64,000 nt of DNA from Bifidobacterium miconisargentati (lineage in GTDB: Bacteria; Actinomycetota; Actinomycetes; Actinomycetales; Bifidobacteriaceae), in the NCBI RefSeq assembly GCF_019331675.1, contig NZ_JAHBBJ010000005.1:62001-126000 (forward strand). The letters run 5' to 3'. The translations under genes and the position numbers were made by a program. Position 1 is the first letter of the stretch; the number at the start of each line of letters is the position of its first letter. The notes under the pieces are model-generated. The model ran no database searches. It had not been told where the DNA came from and was given only the letters and a program-made list of their open reading frames with translations. This document shows, one piece after another, positions 36,451 to 45,755 of the stretch.

Positions 36451-37263
36451 ATGGCGGAAGTCATCATTGTCAAGGACGAAGCCGAAGCCGGCGCGATCTA
36501 CGGCCGGTGCGTGGCCGACCTCATCAAGGCGAAGCCGGACGCGGTGCTGGGACTGGCCACCGGGTCGAGCCCGTTGGCCGCATACCGTGCGCTGGCCGGC
36601 ATCGTCGAGGCCGAATCCATCGACGTCTCGCAGGTGCGCGGGTTCGCGCTGGACGAGTATCTCGGCCTGCCGCTGACCCACCCCGAGTCCTACCATGCGA
36701 CGATCCACCGCACGGTGGTCGAGCCGCTGGGCCTGGATCCGGCCAAGGTGCACGTGCCCGGCGACATCCTAGAAGGCGCGCCCCTGTCCGACGGCGAACG
36801 GATCGCGGGTGCCGGCCCGGCCTATGACGCGGCGATCGAGGCCGCCGGCGGCATCGACGTGCAGATCCTCGGCATCGGCACGGACGGTCACGTGGGCTTC
36901 AACGAGCCCGGCTCGTCGCTGGCCTCGGGCACGCGAGTCAAGACGCTGACCGAGCAGACACGCATCGACAACGCGCGGTTCTTCGACGACGATCTCGCGC
37001 AGGTGCCCACGCACTGCATCACGCAGGGCATCGGCACGATCCTCAAGGCGCGGCATCTGGTGCTGCTGGCGTTCGGCGCCGGCAAGGCCGAGGCGGTGGC
37101 GGAGACCGTGGAGGGCGGCGTTTCGGCGTTCTGCCCGGCGTCCGCGCTGCAGCTGCACCCGCACGCCACGATCATCGTGGACGAGGCGGCGGCCTCCAGG
37201 CTGAGGCACAAGGACTACTACCGGTACTCGTACGAGCACAAGCCCGCCTGGCAGGGCATCTAG
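36451..37263 (+). CDS. nagB: Glucosamine-6-phosphate deaminase
   Basis: Converts GlcN-6-P to fructose-6-P and ammonia, the last step of the pathway. The 270 residues show LGLATGSSPLAAYRAL, RGFALDEYLGLP (catalytic Asp), GIGTDGHVGFNEPGS (catalytic His and Glu) and the terminal HKDYYRYSYEHKP. GAAAGGAATC precedes the ATG. The deacetylase NagA needed between NanE and NagB is not in this window. Confidence 0.96.
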   Translation: MAEVIIVKDEAEAGAIYGRCVADLIKAKPDAVLGLATGSSPLAAYRALAGIVEAESIDVSQVRGFALDEYLGLPLTHPESYHATIHRTVVEPLGLDPAKVHVPGDILEGAPLSDGERIAGAGPAYDAAIEAAGGIDVQILGIGTDGHVGFNEPGSSLASGTRVKTLTEQTRIDNARFFDDDLAQVPTHCITQGIGTILKARHLVLLAFGAGKAEAVAETVEGGVSAFCPASALQLHPHATIIVDEAAASRLRHKDYYRYSYEHKPAWQGI

Positions 37264-37269
37264 TTATCG

Positions 37270-37319
37270 GCCACCCCTCAGTCGGACATGCGGCTGAGGG
37301 CTCCTCTGATAAAGGAGCC
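37270..37319 (+). repeat. Short palindromic repeat SR6 (divergent)
   Basis: CCACCCCTCAGTCGG...AAAGGAGCC; the core has drifted. First of two repeats in the 304-bp gap between nagB and nanR. Confidence 0.7.
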
Positions 37320-37350
37320 GGGTGGTCCTTTGGTCTTATTCGTTGGCGCT

Positions 37351-37462
37351 GTTAAACCAAGATTGACATGAATCCATGTCTGACTACCCCTCAGTCGGCT
37401 TCGCCGACAGCTCCCCTGACAAGGGGAGCCAAGAATAGGGGGTATGTCAATCTTGGTGTAAC
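37351..37462. repeat. Extended composite repeat: SR7 inside a 13-bp perfect inverted repeat
   Basis: CCAAGATTGACAT (37357-37369) and ATGTCAATCTTGG (37444-37456), with GTTA/TAAC further out, enclose SR7 (37383-37430). Remnants of the same extension (ATGTCAATCATGG...AACAGAGCC) lie at 43190-43216 and a diverged form next to SR11 at 57355, so the extension belongs to the element. Confidence 0.75.
37383..37430 (+). repeat. Short palindromic repeat SR7
   Basis: CTACCCCTCAG, core GTCGGC-ttc-GCCGAC, AGGGGAGCC; inner part of the extended element 37351-37462. Confidence 0.85.
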
Positions 37463-37495
37463 AGAGCCTATTCGTTTCCTTCCCTCCTCCCGAAT

Positions 37496-37544
37496 GAAGG
37501 CGGGGTCGGTTTCCGGAAATGTTCCCGGAACGGACCCCGCCTTC
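37496..37544. terminator. Bidirectional hairpin between nagB and nanR
   Basis: GAAGGCGGGGTC (37496-37507) pairs perfectly with 37533-37544, with TTCCGGAA/TTCCCGGAA inside. It lies 24 bp past the nanR stop on the minus strand. The tails are not T-rich. Confidence 0.6.
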
Positions 37545-37567
37545 TTGGATTTGGAGGAAGGGATGGG

Positions 37568-38425
37568 TTACTCGTCGCCGTCTTCGATGCGCTGCTTGAG
37601 GATGGATTCGATGGGCTCGTAATGGTCGATGACGGCCTTGCGATACGCCTCGACGTCGCCCGCCAGCGCGGCGTCGAGCATGCGGCGGTGGGCCGACGCG
37701 GTGCGATCGAGTTCGCTGGAGACCGGCAGCCCGAGCTGGGGAAGCACCGCCATATGGACCAGCCAAAGCGACCGGACCATCTGCTTGACGATGGTGTTGT
37801 CCAGCGAATCGAGGATGCCCATGTGGAATTCGATGTCGAGCGCAAGGAAGGTCTTGCCGTCCTTCGCGGTGGCGGTCATGGAATCGGCGAGCTTCATGAG
37901 ATGCGGCTGCTCGCTGTTCGCCAGCGACGCCACCACCTCGTCGGCACAACCGAGGTCAAGGAACCGCCGCAGCTGGACCACATCCTGCAGGTCGGCGAAG
38001 TTCTTGCCCACGGACACCATGGAGCGGAAGGCGAGCGTCTCCACCATCGGGTCCAAGGACAGCGACCCGACGAAGGTTCCTTTGCCATGCTCCACATTGA
38101 CGATGTTCAGTGCCTCGAGCTTGCGCACCGCCTCGCGCACCGAGGAACGGGAGGCGCCGATGGTGTTGCACAGCTGCGCCTCGGTCGGCAGCACGTCTCC
38201 GGGCTGCAGATGCTCGTGCAGGATGTAGGACTTGATGGCGTCCATCGTCTCGTCGCAACGGCTGCGCGGGGGGACGACGGATGATGTGCTTTGCAGCGAC
38301 AGACGGGCCAGCAACGCCAGTTCCTGCTGGGTATATTCGTATGGGGCCTCATCGTTGTGCGATTGGGTCGATTCCCCGGTCTGGGTCGGCGTCTCAAGTG
38401 CGGCCGGACCGGATGGGTTGCTCAT
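37568..38425 (-). CDS. nanR: GntR-family regulator with FCD domain, probable sialic-acid repressor
   Basis: Probable repressor of the adjacent nan genes. ATG 38425 (AAGGAG ahead) gives 285 residues; the frame is open further upstream without support. A 65-residue N-terminal tail precedes the GntR winged helix (LQPGDVLPTEAQLCNTIGAS, SSVREAVRKLEAL) and an FCD ligand domain with metal-site His residues (EFHMGIL, HRRMLDA, DHYEPIE). Location at the end of the nan cluster and palindromes before two nan operons and in its own upstream region suggest the regulon. The effector could be sialic acid or ManNAc-6-P. Confidence 0.88.
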   Translation of the reverse strand: MSNPSGPAALETPTQTGESTQSHNDEAPYEYTQQELALLARLSLQSTSSVVPPRSRCDETMDAIKSYILHEHLQPGDVLPTEAQLCNTIGASRSSVREAVRKLEALNIVNVEHGKGTFVGSLSLDPMVETLAFRSMVSVGKNFADLQDVVQLRRFLDLGCADEVVASLANSEQPHLMKLADSMTATAKDGKTFLALDIEFHMGILDSLDNTIVKQMVRSLWLVHMAVLPQLGLPVSSELDRTASAHRRMLDAALAGDVEAYRKAVIDHYEPIESILKQRIEDGDE

Positions 38426-38688
38426 GATACGCTCCTTGTCTTGTTCGTCCTTGCGGGGTCGCGACGTTGCCGCCGCGGTTGATGAAAGCCGTTCTCCCCG
38501 GCGGGTCTTGCCAACCACAATAGTGCGAAACGCCGGTATTGGCGCGGTTTTGTGCCCATTGCGATATGGTCCGGCCCGATAGGGGGTGCGGGGTGCTTGT
38601 CGGGGGTGTCCGGTGCTGACATGTGCGGGTGCCGTCTCAAGTGCGTGGGATCCGCGCCGGTCTCTGAGCGATGGCTCTACGCTGAGTT

Positions 38689-38702
38689 ATCAGACATCTG
38701 AC
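38689..38702. promoter_or_regulatory. Candidate NanR operator 3
   Basis: ATCAGACATCTGAC, related to operators 1 and 2, overlaps TTGTCA on the minus strand, which could serve as the -35 of nanR about 265 bp upstream of its start. The remaining part of the gap 38426-38923 holds TAGAAT at 38878, a -10 for the next gene on the plus strand. Confidence 0.6.
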
Positions 38703-38923
38703 AACTACTATCGTATCATGAATGCATCGCGGCCGCGCGGGGTTGGCCGGGGCTTCTTATGGGCCGGCGCTGAGGCTAGGGCTAGGGCGGCGCTGAGGCT
38801 TGCGGGTGTTCGCGGTGGACGCGGTTGTCCGTGGGCGTTCGTGGGCCCTTGCGGAGCCGCAGGAAACCGCGGCGCACTAGAATGGTGCGCGATTGCACCG
38901 TTCGGATAGAGGGAAGACCGAGG

Positions 38924-41434
38924 ATGTTCTGCGCGAGGTGTGGTGCCGCCAACAAGGACGGCAATAAGTTCTGTGTGGGGTGCGGGGCGCCGCTGAGACG
39001 AGGCGGACGAGCGACGACGCCGGCCGGCCAATCCGGTGTGCGGCTTCCGGCGCCCGGTGCGGTTCCGTTGCCGCAGACCGCGTCCGTTCCCGTCCGGCCG
39101 GCGGCGAATTCCGGGGCCGTTCCCGCGCCTGCGGGTACAGGCGTCCCGATGCCTCCCGCGACTGCCGCCACGCCGTCCGGTCCGGTGGTCCACTCCGGTG
39201 TCGCGGCGACTACCGTACCCGTCGCACCCGCCGGCACTGCGGCCCCGACGACGGCCGCGGCCCCGGCCAAACCGGATCGGATGGTGCTGCTGTTGGCGGC
39301 GTTGCTGGCCGTGCTGGTCGTGGCCGGCATCGCGCTGTTCGCCACGTGGAAGGCGGAACTGTGGGGCGGTCGCTCGCTGCCGGATCCCGCGTCCATCGCC
39401 GTCGCGGCATCGGATACCGGCGACGGACAGACGGCGGAGGTCAAGGCCTCGGACGTGACCGCCGCGCTCAAGGCCAAGGGTTTCGGCGCCCGGACCGAGC
39501 AGGTGTTCTCCGGCAAAACCGAGGGCTCGTTCGTCGGATACAAGGGCACCCAGCCGGGCGCGCGTATGCCGAAAGGCGCGGTGATCACCGTGCAGGAATC
39601 GGCCGGACCGGGCGTGCCGAAAGGCGTCATCGGCAAGCAGGCCGAACAGGTGACGTCCACCTTCAACACGATGGGCGTACCCGTGCATTACAAGAAGGTC
39701 ATCGTCAACGATACGAAACGCATGCCGGAAGGGTCCGTGGTGGCCACTTACCCCGCCGCCGGCACCGGACTGCCCGAAGACAAACGCGACGAGGGCATCT
39801 ACATCGGCGTGGCCGGCAAGGGCGACGGTATCGGCGCGGACATCGTGGGGCAGGATGCGGCCGACGTGCGCTCCGAGTTGGAATCGCAGGGTTATGACGT
39901 GACCGTCAAGCGGCATTTCGCCTCCGAGAACATGGTCGGCAAGGTGATCGGCGCAGATCCCGCACCCGGTTCGCCGACGACTTCGGGCGAGTCCATCACG
40001 CTGTATCAGGGCGTGGACGCCGGCAGCGTGAACGATCTGATGATCGACACGTCCGGCCAGTCCCAGCCCGGCGCGCGCACGCTGTACATGATGAGCGACG
40101 CCATCACCGGCACGTACTGCAAGGCGACCATCACCGACATCGACAAGGACTGCATGACGCTGAGCGCCGGCGAAAACGACTATGGTGATACGACCATTTC
40201 GCAGACATGGGGCTCCTCGGCTGGCAGCGATTCATCGGACGGCACTGAGGTCAGCCAGTGCTTCGCCTCAAACGGCGGGGACGTGGCTCGCTGCTCCATC
40301 GATATCACTTCCGATGGGCAGAAATATGAGGGTGGTTCCAAGAACCGCCTCATCACCAAGAACTGGGGCATGTTCGACTTCGGCAGCGGCGGCGAGGGCG
40401 CCATGTGCGGCGGCCAGATGATCTCGACGTGGTTCGATGGTTGCCGTAACGGCGTGCCGTCGGCGCGTTCCGAATCGGATGGCTGGGACGGCAGCGCCAC
40501 CTACGAGATGAAGTCCAACAATTTGTTCGTCTACGTGGCGGCCGGCGCTAACATCAAGGCCGCAGAGGACGGCGGCTACTTCGACGCGGACTCGGTCAAG
40601 GCCGCCGGCAAGCAGAAGGCCGTGGACGGCGATCGCACGTTCATCCTCTACCGCGACCCCGCGCTGTACGACCAGACCAGCGTGAAGGTGACCAAGGAAA
40701 ACGTGGACGACAACCCGTTCGTGCCGTCCACCGACGACACCAACGACGTGAAGTTCAAGCCCGCCGCGAGCGACGCCACCGCCTACTACCTGGTCGATCA
40801 GACCGGCGACTATGACTGGGACTCCATGACCAACCTCGCCGTCAAAGGCGCCAAGGATTCCGATGGCTCATCCGGCGATTCGTCCAGCACCGCCCAAGGC
40901 AAATCGAATACGGCTGCCGACAAGGTCTTCAAGGAGGCGATGAAGGAAGCCGCCGAAGAATACGGTTTCTCATCCGGTGCCGGCGGCTGGGGCACCAGCC
41001 TGACCGTTCACGAGGACGGCACGTTCGAAGGCACATATATCGACACCGACCTGGGCGGCGGTGGCAGCGAATACCCGCGCGGCACCCGCAGCCAGTCGGA
41101 ATTCTCCGGGAAATTCGTCTCGGCCAAGAAGAACGACGACGGCACCTATACCCTGCAGTGCGACACCAAGGGGCTGAAGATCAAAGGCACCGTCGGCGAC
41201 TCGTACGACGAGAACGGTGCCAAAGTGACCATCACCGAACCGTATGGCATGTCGCCATGTGGGGAGTTCACGCTCTACCCCAAGGGATACGCCGTGTCGC
41301 GCCTGAGCGACGCGATGAAGGGCTGGGGCGCCGGATACTTCGGGTCGGACAGGCAGGCCAGCACCTTGCCCGGTCCGGCGCTGGTGAACGAGACCAGCGG
41401 CTCCGGCGAAACCTTCTACAGCAACCTGGTGTAA
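38924..41434 (+). CDS. Zinc-ribbon, single-pass membrane protein with PASTA-like modules (paralogue 1)
   Basis: Function unknown. ATG 38924 (GAGGGAAG ahead) gives 836 residues. Residues 1-24 are a zinc ribbon (CARCG...CVGCG); about 90 Pro/Ala-rich residues follow; one membrane helix at about 120-142 ends in FATWKAELWGG; the rest should be outside. About 160-390 contain three PASTA-like units (SDVTAALKAKGFGARTEQV, VGQDAADVRSELESQGYDV), then a domain with several cysteines, a Ser/Asp-rich linker (about 645-665) and a C-terminal beta-rich domain (MSPCGEFTLYP). The protein at 43313 has the same architecture. PASTA modules suggest contact with peptidoglycan; this is inference. Confidence 0.85.
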   Translation: MFCARCGAANKDGNKFCVGCGAPLRRGGRATTPAGQSGVRLPAPGAVPLPQTASVPVRPAANSGAVPAPAGTGVPMPPATAATPSGPVVHSGVAATTVPVAPAGTAAPTTAAAPAKPDRMVLLLAALLAVLVVAGIALFATWKAELWGGRSLPDPASIAVAASDTGDGQTAEVKASDVTAALKAKGFGARTEQVFSGKTEGSFVGYKGTQPGARMPKGAVITVQESAGPGVPKGVIGKQAEQVTSTFNTMGVPVHYKKVIVNDTKRMPEGSVVATYPAAGTGLPEDKRDEGIYIGVAGKGDGIGADIVGQDAADVRSELESQGYDVTVKRHFASENMVGKVIGADPAPGSPTTSGESITLYQGVDAGSVNDLMIDTSGQSQPGARTLYMMSDAITGTYCKATITDIDKDCMTLSAGENDYGDTTISQTWGSSAGSDSSDGTEVSQCFASNGGDVARCSIDITSDGQKYEGGSKNRLITKNWGMFDFGSGGEGAMCGGQMISTWFDGCRNGVPSARSESDGWDGSATYEMKSNNLFVYVAAGANIKAAEDGGYFDADSVKAAGKQKAVDGDRTFILYRDPALYDQTSVKVTKENVDDNPFVPSTDDTNDVKFKPAASDATAYYLVDQTGDYDWDSMTNLAVKGAKDSDGSSGDSSSTAQGKSNTAADKVFKEAMKEAAEEYGFSSGAGGWGTSLTVHEDGTFEGTYIDTDLGGGGSEYPRGTRSQSEFSGKFVSAKKNDDGTYTLQCDTKGLKIKGTVGDSYDENGAKVTITEPYGMSPCGEFTLYPKGYAVSRLSDAMKGWGAGYFGSDRQASTLPGPALVNETSGSGETFYSNLV

Positions 41435-41441
41435 GCGCACC

Positions 41442-42983
41442 CTACCGCTGCTTGAGCAGGGAGTGGATGATGGCGATGAAGCCGAGGCTCATGGCGCCGG
41501 CGAGGACGGCGAAGACCTGCGGGCGTCGCAGCTCGTTGCGGATGCCGATGGCGTCGGTGATGCAGTGGTCCTCGAACCAGACGCGCACTTCATTGCTGGA
41601 GTAGCGGCCCACCAGATCGCCCCACGTGAGCATGCGCGTCACGTAGCCGGCCGGGTTGCTTTCGTGGAACTCGAACAGGCGGATGCCGCGGTAGCGCGAC
41701 TTCGGGCCGTAGCATTCGAAGCCGCAGGTGGGCGCGTATCCCAGATCGATGCCATGCACATGCCCCACGAAGGCGTTCTTGTGGTCGTGCCCGCAGAACA
41801 GCGCGAAGTACCCGCCGGCCTCGGTCAGCGTGCTCACCTCGCCCACGTTCTCGTCCGCGCAGCCGATGGCCTCGCCCAGGCGCGAGCCCGGACGGCAGAC
41901 CGTGTGATCGAGCACGTAGCAGTGGCCGGCATGGGAGCGTGCGCCCTCCACCGAATTCGGCGTCCATGCGGGCACCTCCTTCAGGCAGTCGTAGAACTCC
42001 TGCGGGGGGATGTGCTGGAAGGCGATGGCGGGCACGGGCTTGCCATCGCCGTTGCGCTCGCCGAGTTCGGTCTGGACGTCGCGCAGCCAGTCGATGGCCT
42101 CGGGCGAGGGGGTGCCGTAGCCGTCAGCATCGGCCAGATCGAGGCCGCGGGAGTTGACCACGTACGCCGGGTACTGGGCGTCGTTCTCCTCGGGTTTGCC
42201 GGCGTAATCACCGGAATTGACCATCATGACGGACATGGCCACGCGACCCGAGCCGTCCGACGACTCGATGGGCAGGGCGAACGTGCCGGGCTCCAGGCTG
42301 TCCTGCGGGTTGAGGCAACCGGGGAACTCGCGGTAGATGTCGTCCTGCTCGTCGGCGAGGATGCCGCACTGGAAGTCGTGGTTGCCGTAGGTGGCGGCGA
42401 AGGGGACACCGGCCTCCACGATGGGCCCGAGGAATCCGGAGAACGTGCGGCGGACCTTCTCGCGCGTCTGGTCCATGAGTTCGTCCATGGTGGCGGGGGC
42501 GTCCGGGGCGAGTGTGGTTGTGATTGCTGCGGGTTCGGGGGAGGACGGGGACGCCGGGTCGGAGCCCGCCGGTGCATCTGCGGGGGCCGTGCCGGCATTG
42601 GTGATTCCGGCGATTGCGCTGATTTTGGCAGGTACGGGACGGCCGGCCTCGGTCAGTCGGTCGGCGATGCGTCCGGCCGCCTTGCCTGCGGCCTCGCGGA
42701 TGACGGGGTGACGCTTGATGCCGCGCAGTTTGGCCTCGACTTCGGTGACTGCGCGTACGCGGGCACCGGGTTCCTCGCCGCGACGACGCAGGAAAGTGTC
42801 GATGTAGGCGGGGTCGTAGCCGCGGATCTGATCGCCGGTGAAGACCACGAGGTCCGGGTCGGAGGCGCGGATGGCCTCGCGGATGAGGTGGATGGTGTCT
42901 GGCCGTACGTCGGGGCCGTCCTGCACGTCGGCCATCTGCAGCACGCGGAAGCTGCCGTCTTCGCGGAATCGCAAGCTCGTCAT
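41442..42983 (-). CDS. Calcineurin-type metallophosphoesterase with C-terminal membrane helix
   Basis: Probable phosphoesterase with a two-metal centre. ATG 42983 gives 513 residues. Motifs in order: ADVQDGPD, VVFTGDQI, YGNHDF, AFQHIPP and FCGHDHKN, matching the D-x-D/H, GD, GNHD, H and GHxH set, with variation in the first (DVQD). An insertion of about 100 residues, partly Ala/Pro-rich, separates motifs II and III. The last 25 residues form a hydrophobic helix (VFAVLAGAMSLGFIAIIHSLL), probably anchoring the enzyme with the catalytic part inside the cell. TACACT eight bases before the ATG and no ribosome-binding site suggest a leaderless start. It lies between the two zinc-ribbon paralogues. 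Confidence 0.88.
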   Translation of the reverse strand: MTSLRFREDGSFRVLQMADVQDGPDVRPDTIHLIREAIRASDPDLVVFTGDQIRGYDPAYIDTFLRRRGEEPGARVRAVTEVEAKLRGIKRHPVIREAAGKAAGRIADRLTEAGRPVPAKISAIAGITNAGTAPADAPAGSDPASPSSPEPAAITTTLAPDAPATMDELMDQTREKVRRTFSGFLGPIVEAGVPFAATYGNHDFQCGILADEQDDIYREFPGCLNPQDSLEPGTFALPIESSDGSGRVAMSVMMVNSGDYAGKPEENDAQYPAYVVNSRGLDLADADGYGTPSPEAIDWLRDVQTELGERNGDGKPVPAIAFQHIPPQEFYDCLKEVPAWTPNSVEGARSHAGHCYVLDHTVCRPGSRLGEAIGCADENVGEVSTLTEAGGYFALFCGHDHKNAFVGHVHGIDLGYAPTCGFECYGPKSRYRGIRLFEFHESNPAGYVTRMLTWGDLVGRYSSNEVRVWFEDHCITDAIGIRNELRRPQVFAVLAGAMSLGFIAIIHSLLKQR

Positions 42984-43130
42984 GGCTACACAGTGTAGGA
43001 GAGCGGTGCAGTGGACGGGCGGGTGTTCACAGTACCGGCACAGGGATGTTGCTGAGTGTTTGTTGGCTAAACCGTGAAGCGGGAAATCCGGTGGACTTCC
43101 CGTAGGCGAGGTGAGCCGCGTGGCGGCGAA

Positions 43131-43178
43131 GGCTCCCCTCTGTGAGGGGAGCTGGCGGCGAAGCCGACTGAGGGGTAG
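43131..43178 (+). repeat. Short palindromic repeat SR8
   Basis: CTCCCCT/AGGGGAG hairpin, core GGCGGCGAAGCCGAC, end TGAGGGGTAGCC. With SR9 it fills much of the 329-bp gap 42984-43312; an element-extension remnant (ATGTCAATC, 43191) lies between them. Confidence 0.85.
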
Positions 43179-43225
43179 CCCCTGAGCGGGCATGTCAATC
43201 ATGGCTGAACAGAGCCCAACAAAAA

Positions 43226-43273
43226 GGCTCCCCTCTCTGAGGAGAGCTGGCCGCGGAGCGGGCTGAGGGGAGC
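43226..43273 (+). repeat. Short palindromic repeat SR9
   Basis: GGCTCCCCTCTCTGAGGAGAG with core CCGCGGAGCGG; ends GCTGAGGGGAGC. It lies 40 bp from the end of zinc-ribbon paralogue 2. Confidence 0.85.
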
Positions 43274-43312
43274 ATGGCCGGTAAGGCGAAGGTGTTCCCT
43301 CAGCCTCGCCTA

Positions 43313-45652
43313 TCAGTTCTGGGAGTAGGGGTAGAAGGCGGAGCGCTCGGCGTCCTCATCGTAGAGCAGGTTCGACTTATAGGAGTCGGAGCTCGACGAG
43401 TCCATCTGACTGCCGTACGCCAGCGCGTACTTGACCTTATCTCCCGATGCCATGGACGACCACGGCGTGCCGGCGGGGTACCAGTGCCAGGTGCCGCATG
43501 GGCTGAGACCGCTTTCATCCGTGTACTGATCCTTCTCCCACTTGAAGGACGAGGAGTCGCACTGCAGGTCGTAGCCGCCGGCGCTGTTCTTCTTGATGGA
43601 GGAGAACTTGCCGGAGAACGGATACGTAATACGCGGTGCCTTGTACGTGGGTTCGCCGGAGTTCATGTCTGCGGTGTTCGCCTCGCCTGTAAAGCTGCCG
43701 TCGTCCTTCACGGTCATGTCAATGAATGCCGATCCATTGCCCGTGGAGAAGAACCGGTATTGGTCGGCGACGTTCTTGAACAGGGCGGTGTCGGCCTTGG
43801 AGTCGGACTTGCTGTCCGAATCGTCGGAGCCGGATTTTGCGGCCTTGCCGGCGCCCTTGACCTCGGCGTCGGGCAGGGAATCCCAGTCCGGGTCGGACGA
43901 TTCCACTCGGTAATAGGCGTTCGCGTCGCTTGGCGCGGGCTTCATCTTGACCACATTGGACTTATCGCCGCTGTAGCCGTTGTATGGCAGGAACGGGTTG
44001 AAATTCATGCCGGTGCCGCTGTACGGTGCCGTGGTGGTCTCGTACTTCGAAGGGTCTCGCCAGAGGATGAACGGACGGTCCGTGTCGACGGCCTTCTCCT
44101 TCTTCGCGGTGGCAAGGGCGTCCTTATCGAAGTAGCCCTTGCTCTCCAGTCCTTCGAGATTGGCGCCGGTGGGCACCACCAGGAACAGGTCCTGCAGATG
44201 GTATTCGCCGGACTTGGGCCAGGAATCGTCCATATGCACGCCATTGCTGTCGTACATCTTGCCGTTCGACCAGAAGTTGGTGAGGCTGATGTGGGGGAGC
44301 AGTTCGAATGCGCCATAGTCCTGGTTGATCAGGTAGTCCGCATTTGAGTTGCTGCAATATGCCTGCTGAACGGCGTCGCAGGCAACCAGATAGCCGTCGT
44401 ACGAGCTGTTGTAGTCGGAGTTGTCGCTGCCGCCCTCGGTGATCTTATGATCCTCGATGGTGATGCACTGGCCGTCGTTGGTGCACCACCGACCATCGAT
44501 CGCATCCGTGGTGCCGAGCAACGCATCGCCTCCGGTTTCGGGCAGATTGCTGTCCGTGAAGGCATCCTTCATGCTGGTGGCGTCGATGCCCTCGTACAAG
44601 GTCACGTCATCGCCGGAATCAAGCGAGGAACCGGGGGCGGGATCCGCGCCGGCCACCTTGCCCACGTACTGTTTGGAGGAGAAGCGCTTTTCGACGGTCA
44701 CGCTGTGGCCTTCGGACTCCAGCTGTGATTTGATGTCGTCCACGCTCTTGCCCATCACATCGAGCGGCAGGGCGGTGCCATCGCCCTTGGTGGCCACGCC
44801 CACGTAGATGCCCTTGTCCTTTTCGGAGTCCTGCACGCCGGTGCCGGCGGCGGGGTAGGTGGCCACGACGGTGCCTTCGGGGTTCTTCTTGGTGTCCGAG
44901 ACATAGACCTTCTTGTAATGCACGGGCACGTTCATGCCTTCGAGCGTGTCAACCACCTGCTCGGCCTTCTTGCCGAGCGTGTTCTTCGGCACGCCGGGGC
45001 CGGCCGATTCCTGCACGGTGACGACGGTGCCTGCGGAGACGCGCTGCCCCTGCTTGAGGCCGTCGTAGCCTAGGAACGCGCCGCTTTCCTTGCCGGAGAA
45101 GACCTTCTCGGTCTTGGCGTTGATGCCCTTGAGCTTCAGCGCCTCGGTGACGTCCTTGGCCTTGATGGTGGCCGACTTGCCGTCCTTTGAGGCCGTGGTC
45201 TTGACGATCGACGCGGGATCGGGCAGCGTCTTGCCGCCCCACATCTCGGCCTTCCAGGTGGCGAACAGGGCGATGCCCGCCACCACGATGACGGCCAGCA
45301 CGGCAGCCAATGCGATGATGAGCTTGTTCGGCGGCTGCTTGGCGGTGCTGAATGCCGTTGTGGAGGCCGCCGTGGCGGAAGTGTCGGAGACGGTGGCGGA
45401 GGCCGTGGGCGATGTCGCCGGAGCCTCGGCGGCTGGTGCAGCTGGGGTTGCGGCCGGGGCTTCGGACGTCGGACCGGCCGGGGCGGGTGCGCTGTCCGGC
45501 AGCGGCACGGCTGTGGGTGTCGGAGTTGCGGTGGGCGTTGCCGGTGCGGTCGGTTGTGTGGCCGGGGCTTCCGGCTTGTCCAGCTTCGCGCCGCAGGAGG
45601 TGCAGAACTTGGCGGAATCGTCGTTGGGCTTTCCGCAGTGAGTACAGAACAT
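43313..45652 (-). CDS. Zinc-ribbon, single-pass membrane protein with PASTA-like modules (paralogue 2)
   Basis: Function unknown. 779 residues with the same layout as the protein at 38924: zinc ribbon CTHCG...CTSCG (residues 3-21), Pro/Ala/Thr-rich spacer, a membrane helix at about 109-131 ending FATWKAEMWGG, then LPDPASI, PASTA-like units (VTEALKLKGINAKTEKVFSG, SVDDIKSQLESEGHSVTVEK), a Cys-containing middle domain, RPFILWRDPSKYE and LSPCGTWHWYP near the end. The shared segments at equal spacing show duplication; the middle and C-terminal domains have diverged strongly. Ribosome-binding site weak (GAAAG). Confidence 0.85.
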   Translation of the reverse strand: MFCTHCGKPNDDSAKFCTSCGAKLDKPEAPATQPTAPATPTATPTPTAVPLPDSAPAPAGPTSEAPAATPAAPAAEAPATSPTASATVSDTSATAASTTAFSTAKQPPNKLIIALAAVLAVIVVAGIALFATWKAEMWGGKTLPDPASIVKTTASKDGKSATIKAKDVTEALKLKGINAKTEKVFSGKESGAFLGYDGLKQGQRVSAGTVVTVQESAGPGVPKNTLGKKAEQVVDTLEGMNVPVHYKKVYVSDTKKNPEGTVVATYPAAGTGVQDSEKDKGIYVGVATKGDGTALPLDVMGKSVDDIKSQLESEGHSVTVEKRFSSKQYVGKVAGADPAPGSSLDSGDDVTLYEGIDATSMKDAFTDSNLPETGGDALLGTTDAIDGRWCTNDGQCITIEDHKITEGGSDNSDYNSSYDGYLVACDAVQQAYCSNSNADYLINQDYGAFELLPHISLTNFWSNGKMYDSNGVHMDDSWPKSGEYHLQDLFLVVPTGANLEGLESKGYFDKDALATAKKEKAVDTDRPFILWRDPSKYETTTAPYSGTGMNFNPFLPYNGYSGDKSNVVKMKPAPSDANAYYRVESSDPDWDSLPDAEVKGAGKAAKSGSDDSDSKSDSKADTALFKNVADQYRFFSTGNGSAFIDMTVKDDGSFTGEANTADMNSGEPTYKAPRITYPFSGKFSSIKKNSAGGYDLQCDSSSFKWEKDQYTDESGLSPCGTWHWYPAGTPWSSMASGDKVKYALAYGSQMDSSSSDSYKSNLLYDEDAERSAFYPYSQN

Positions 45653-45755
45653 GACGTTGCTTTCGTGAATCGATGAAAAAAGACAGCATGAACGAACCGT
45701 CTTGGCTATGTCGGCGAAGACGGTTCGTGGAAACGATTGACGGATGCGGCGGGGC

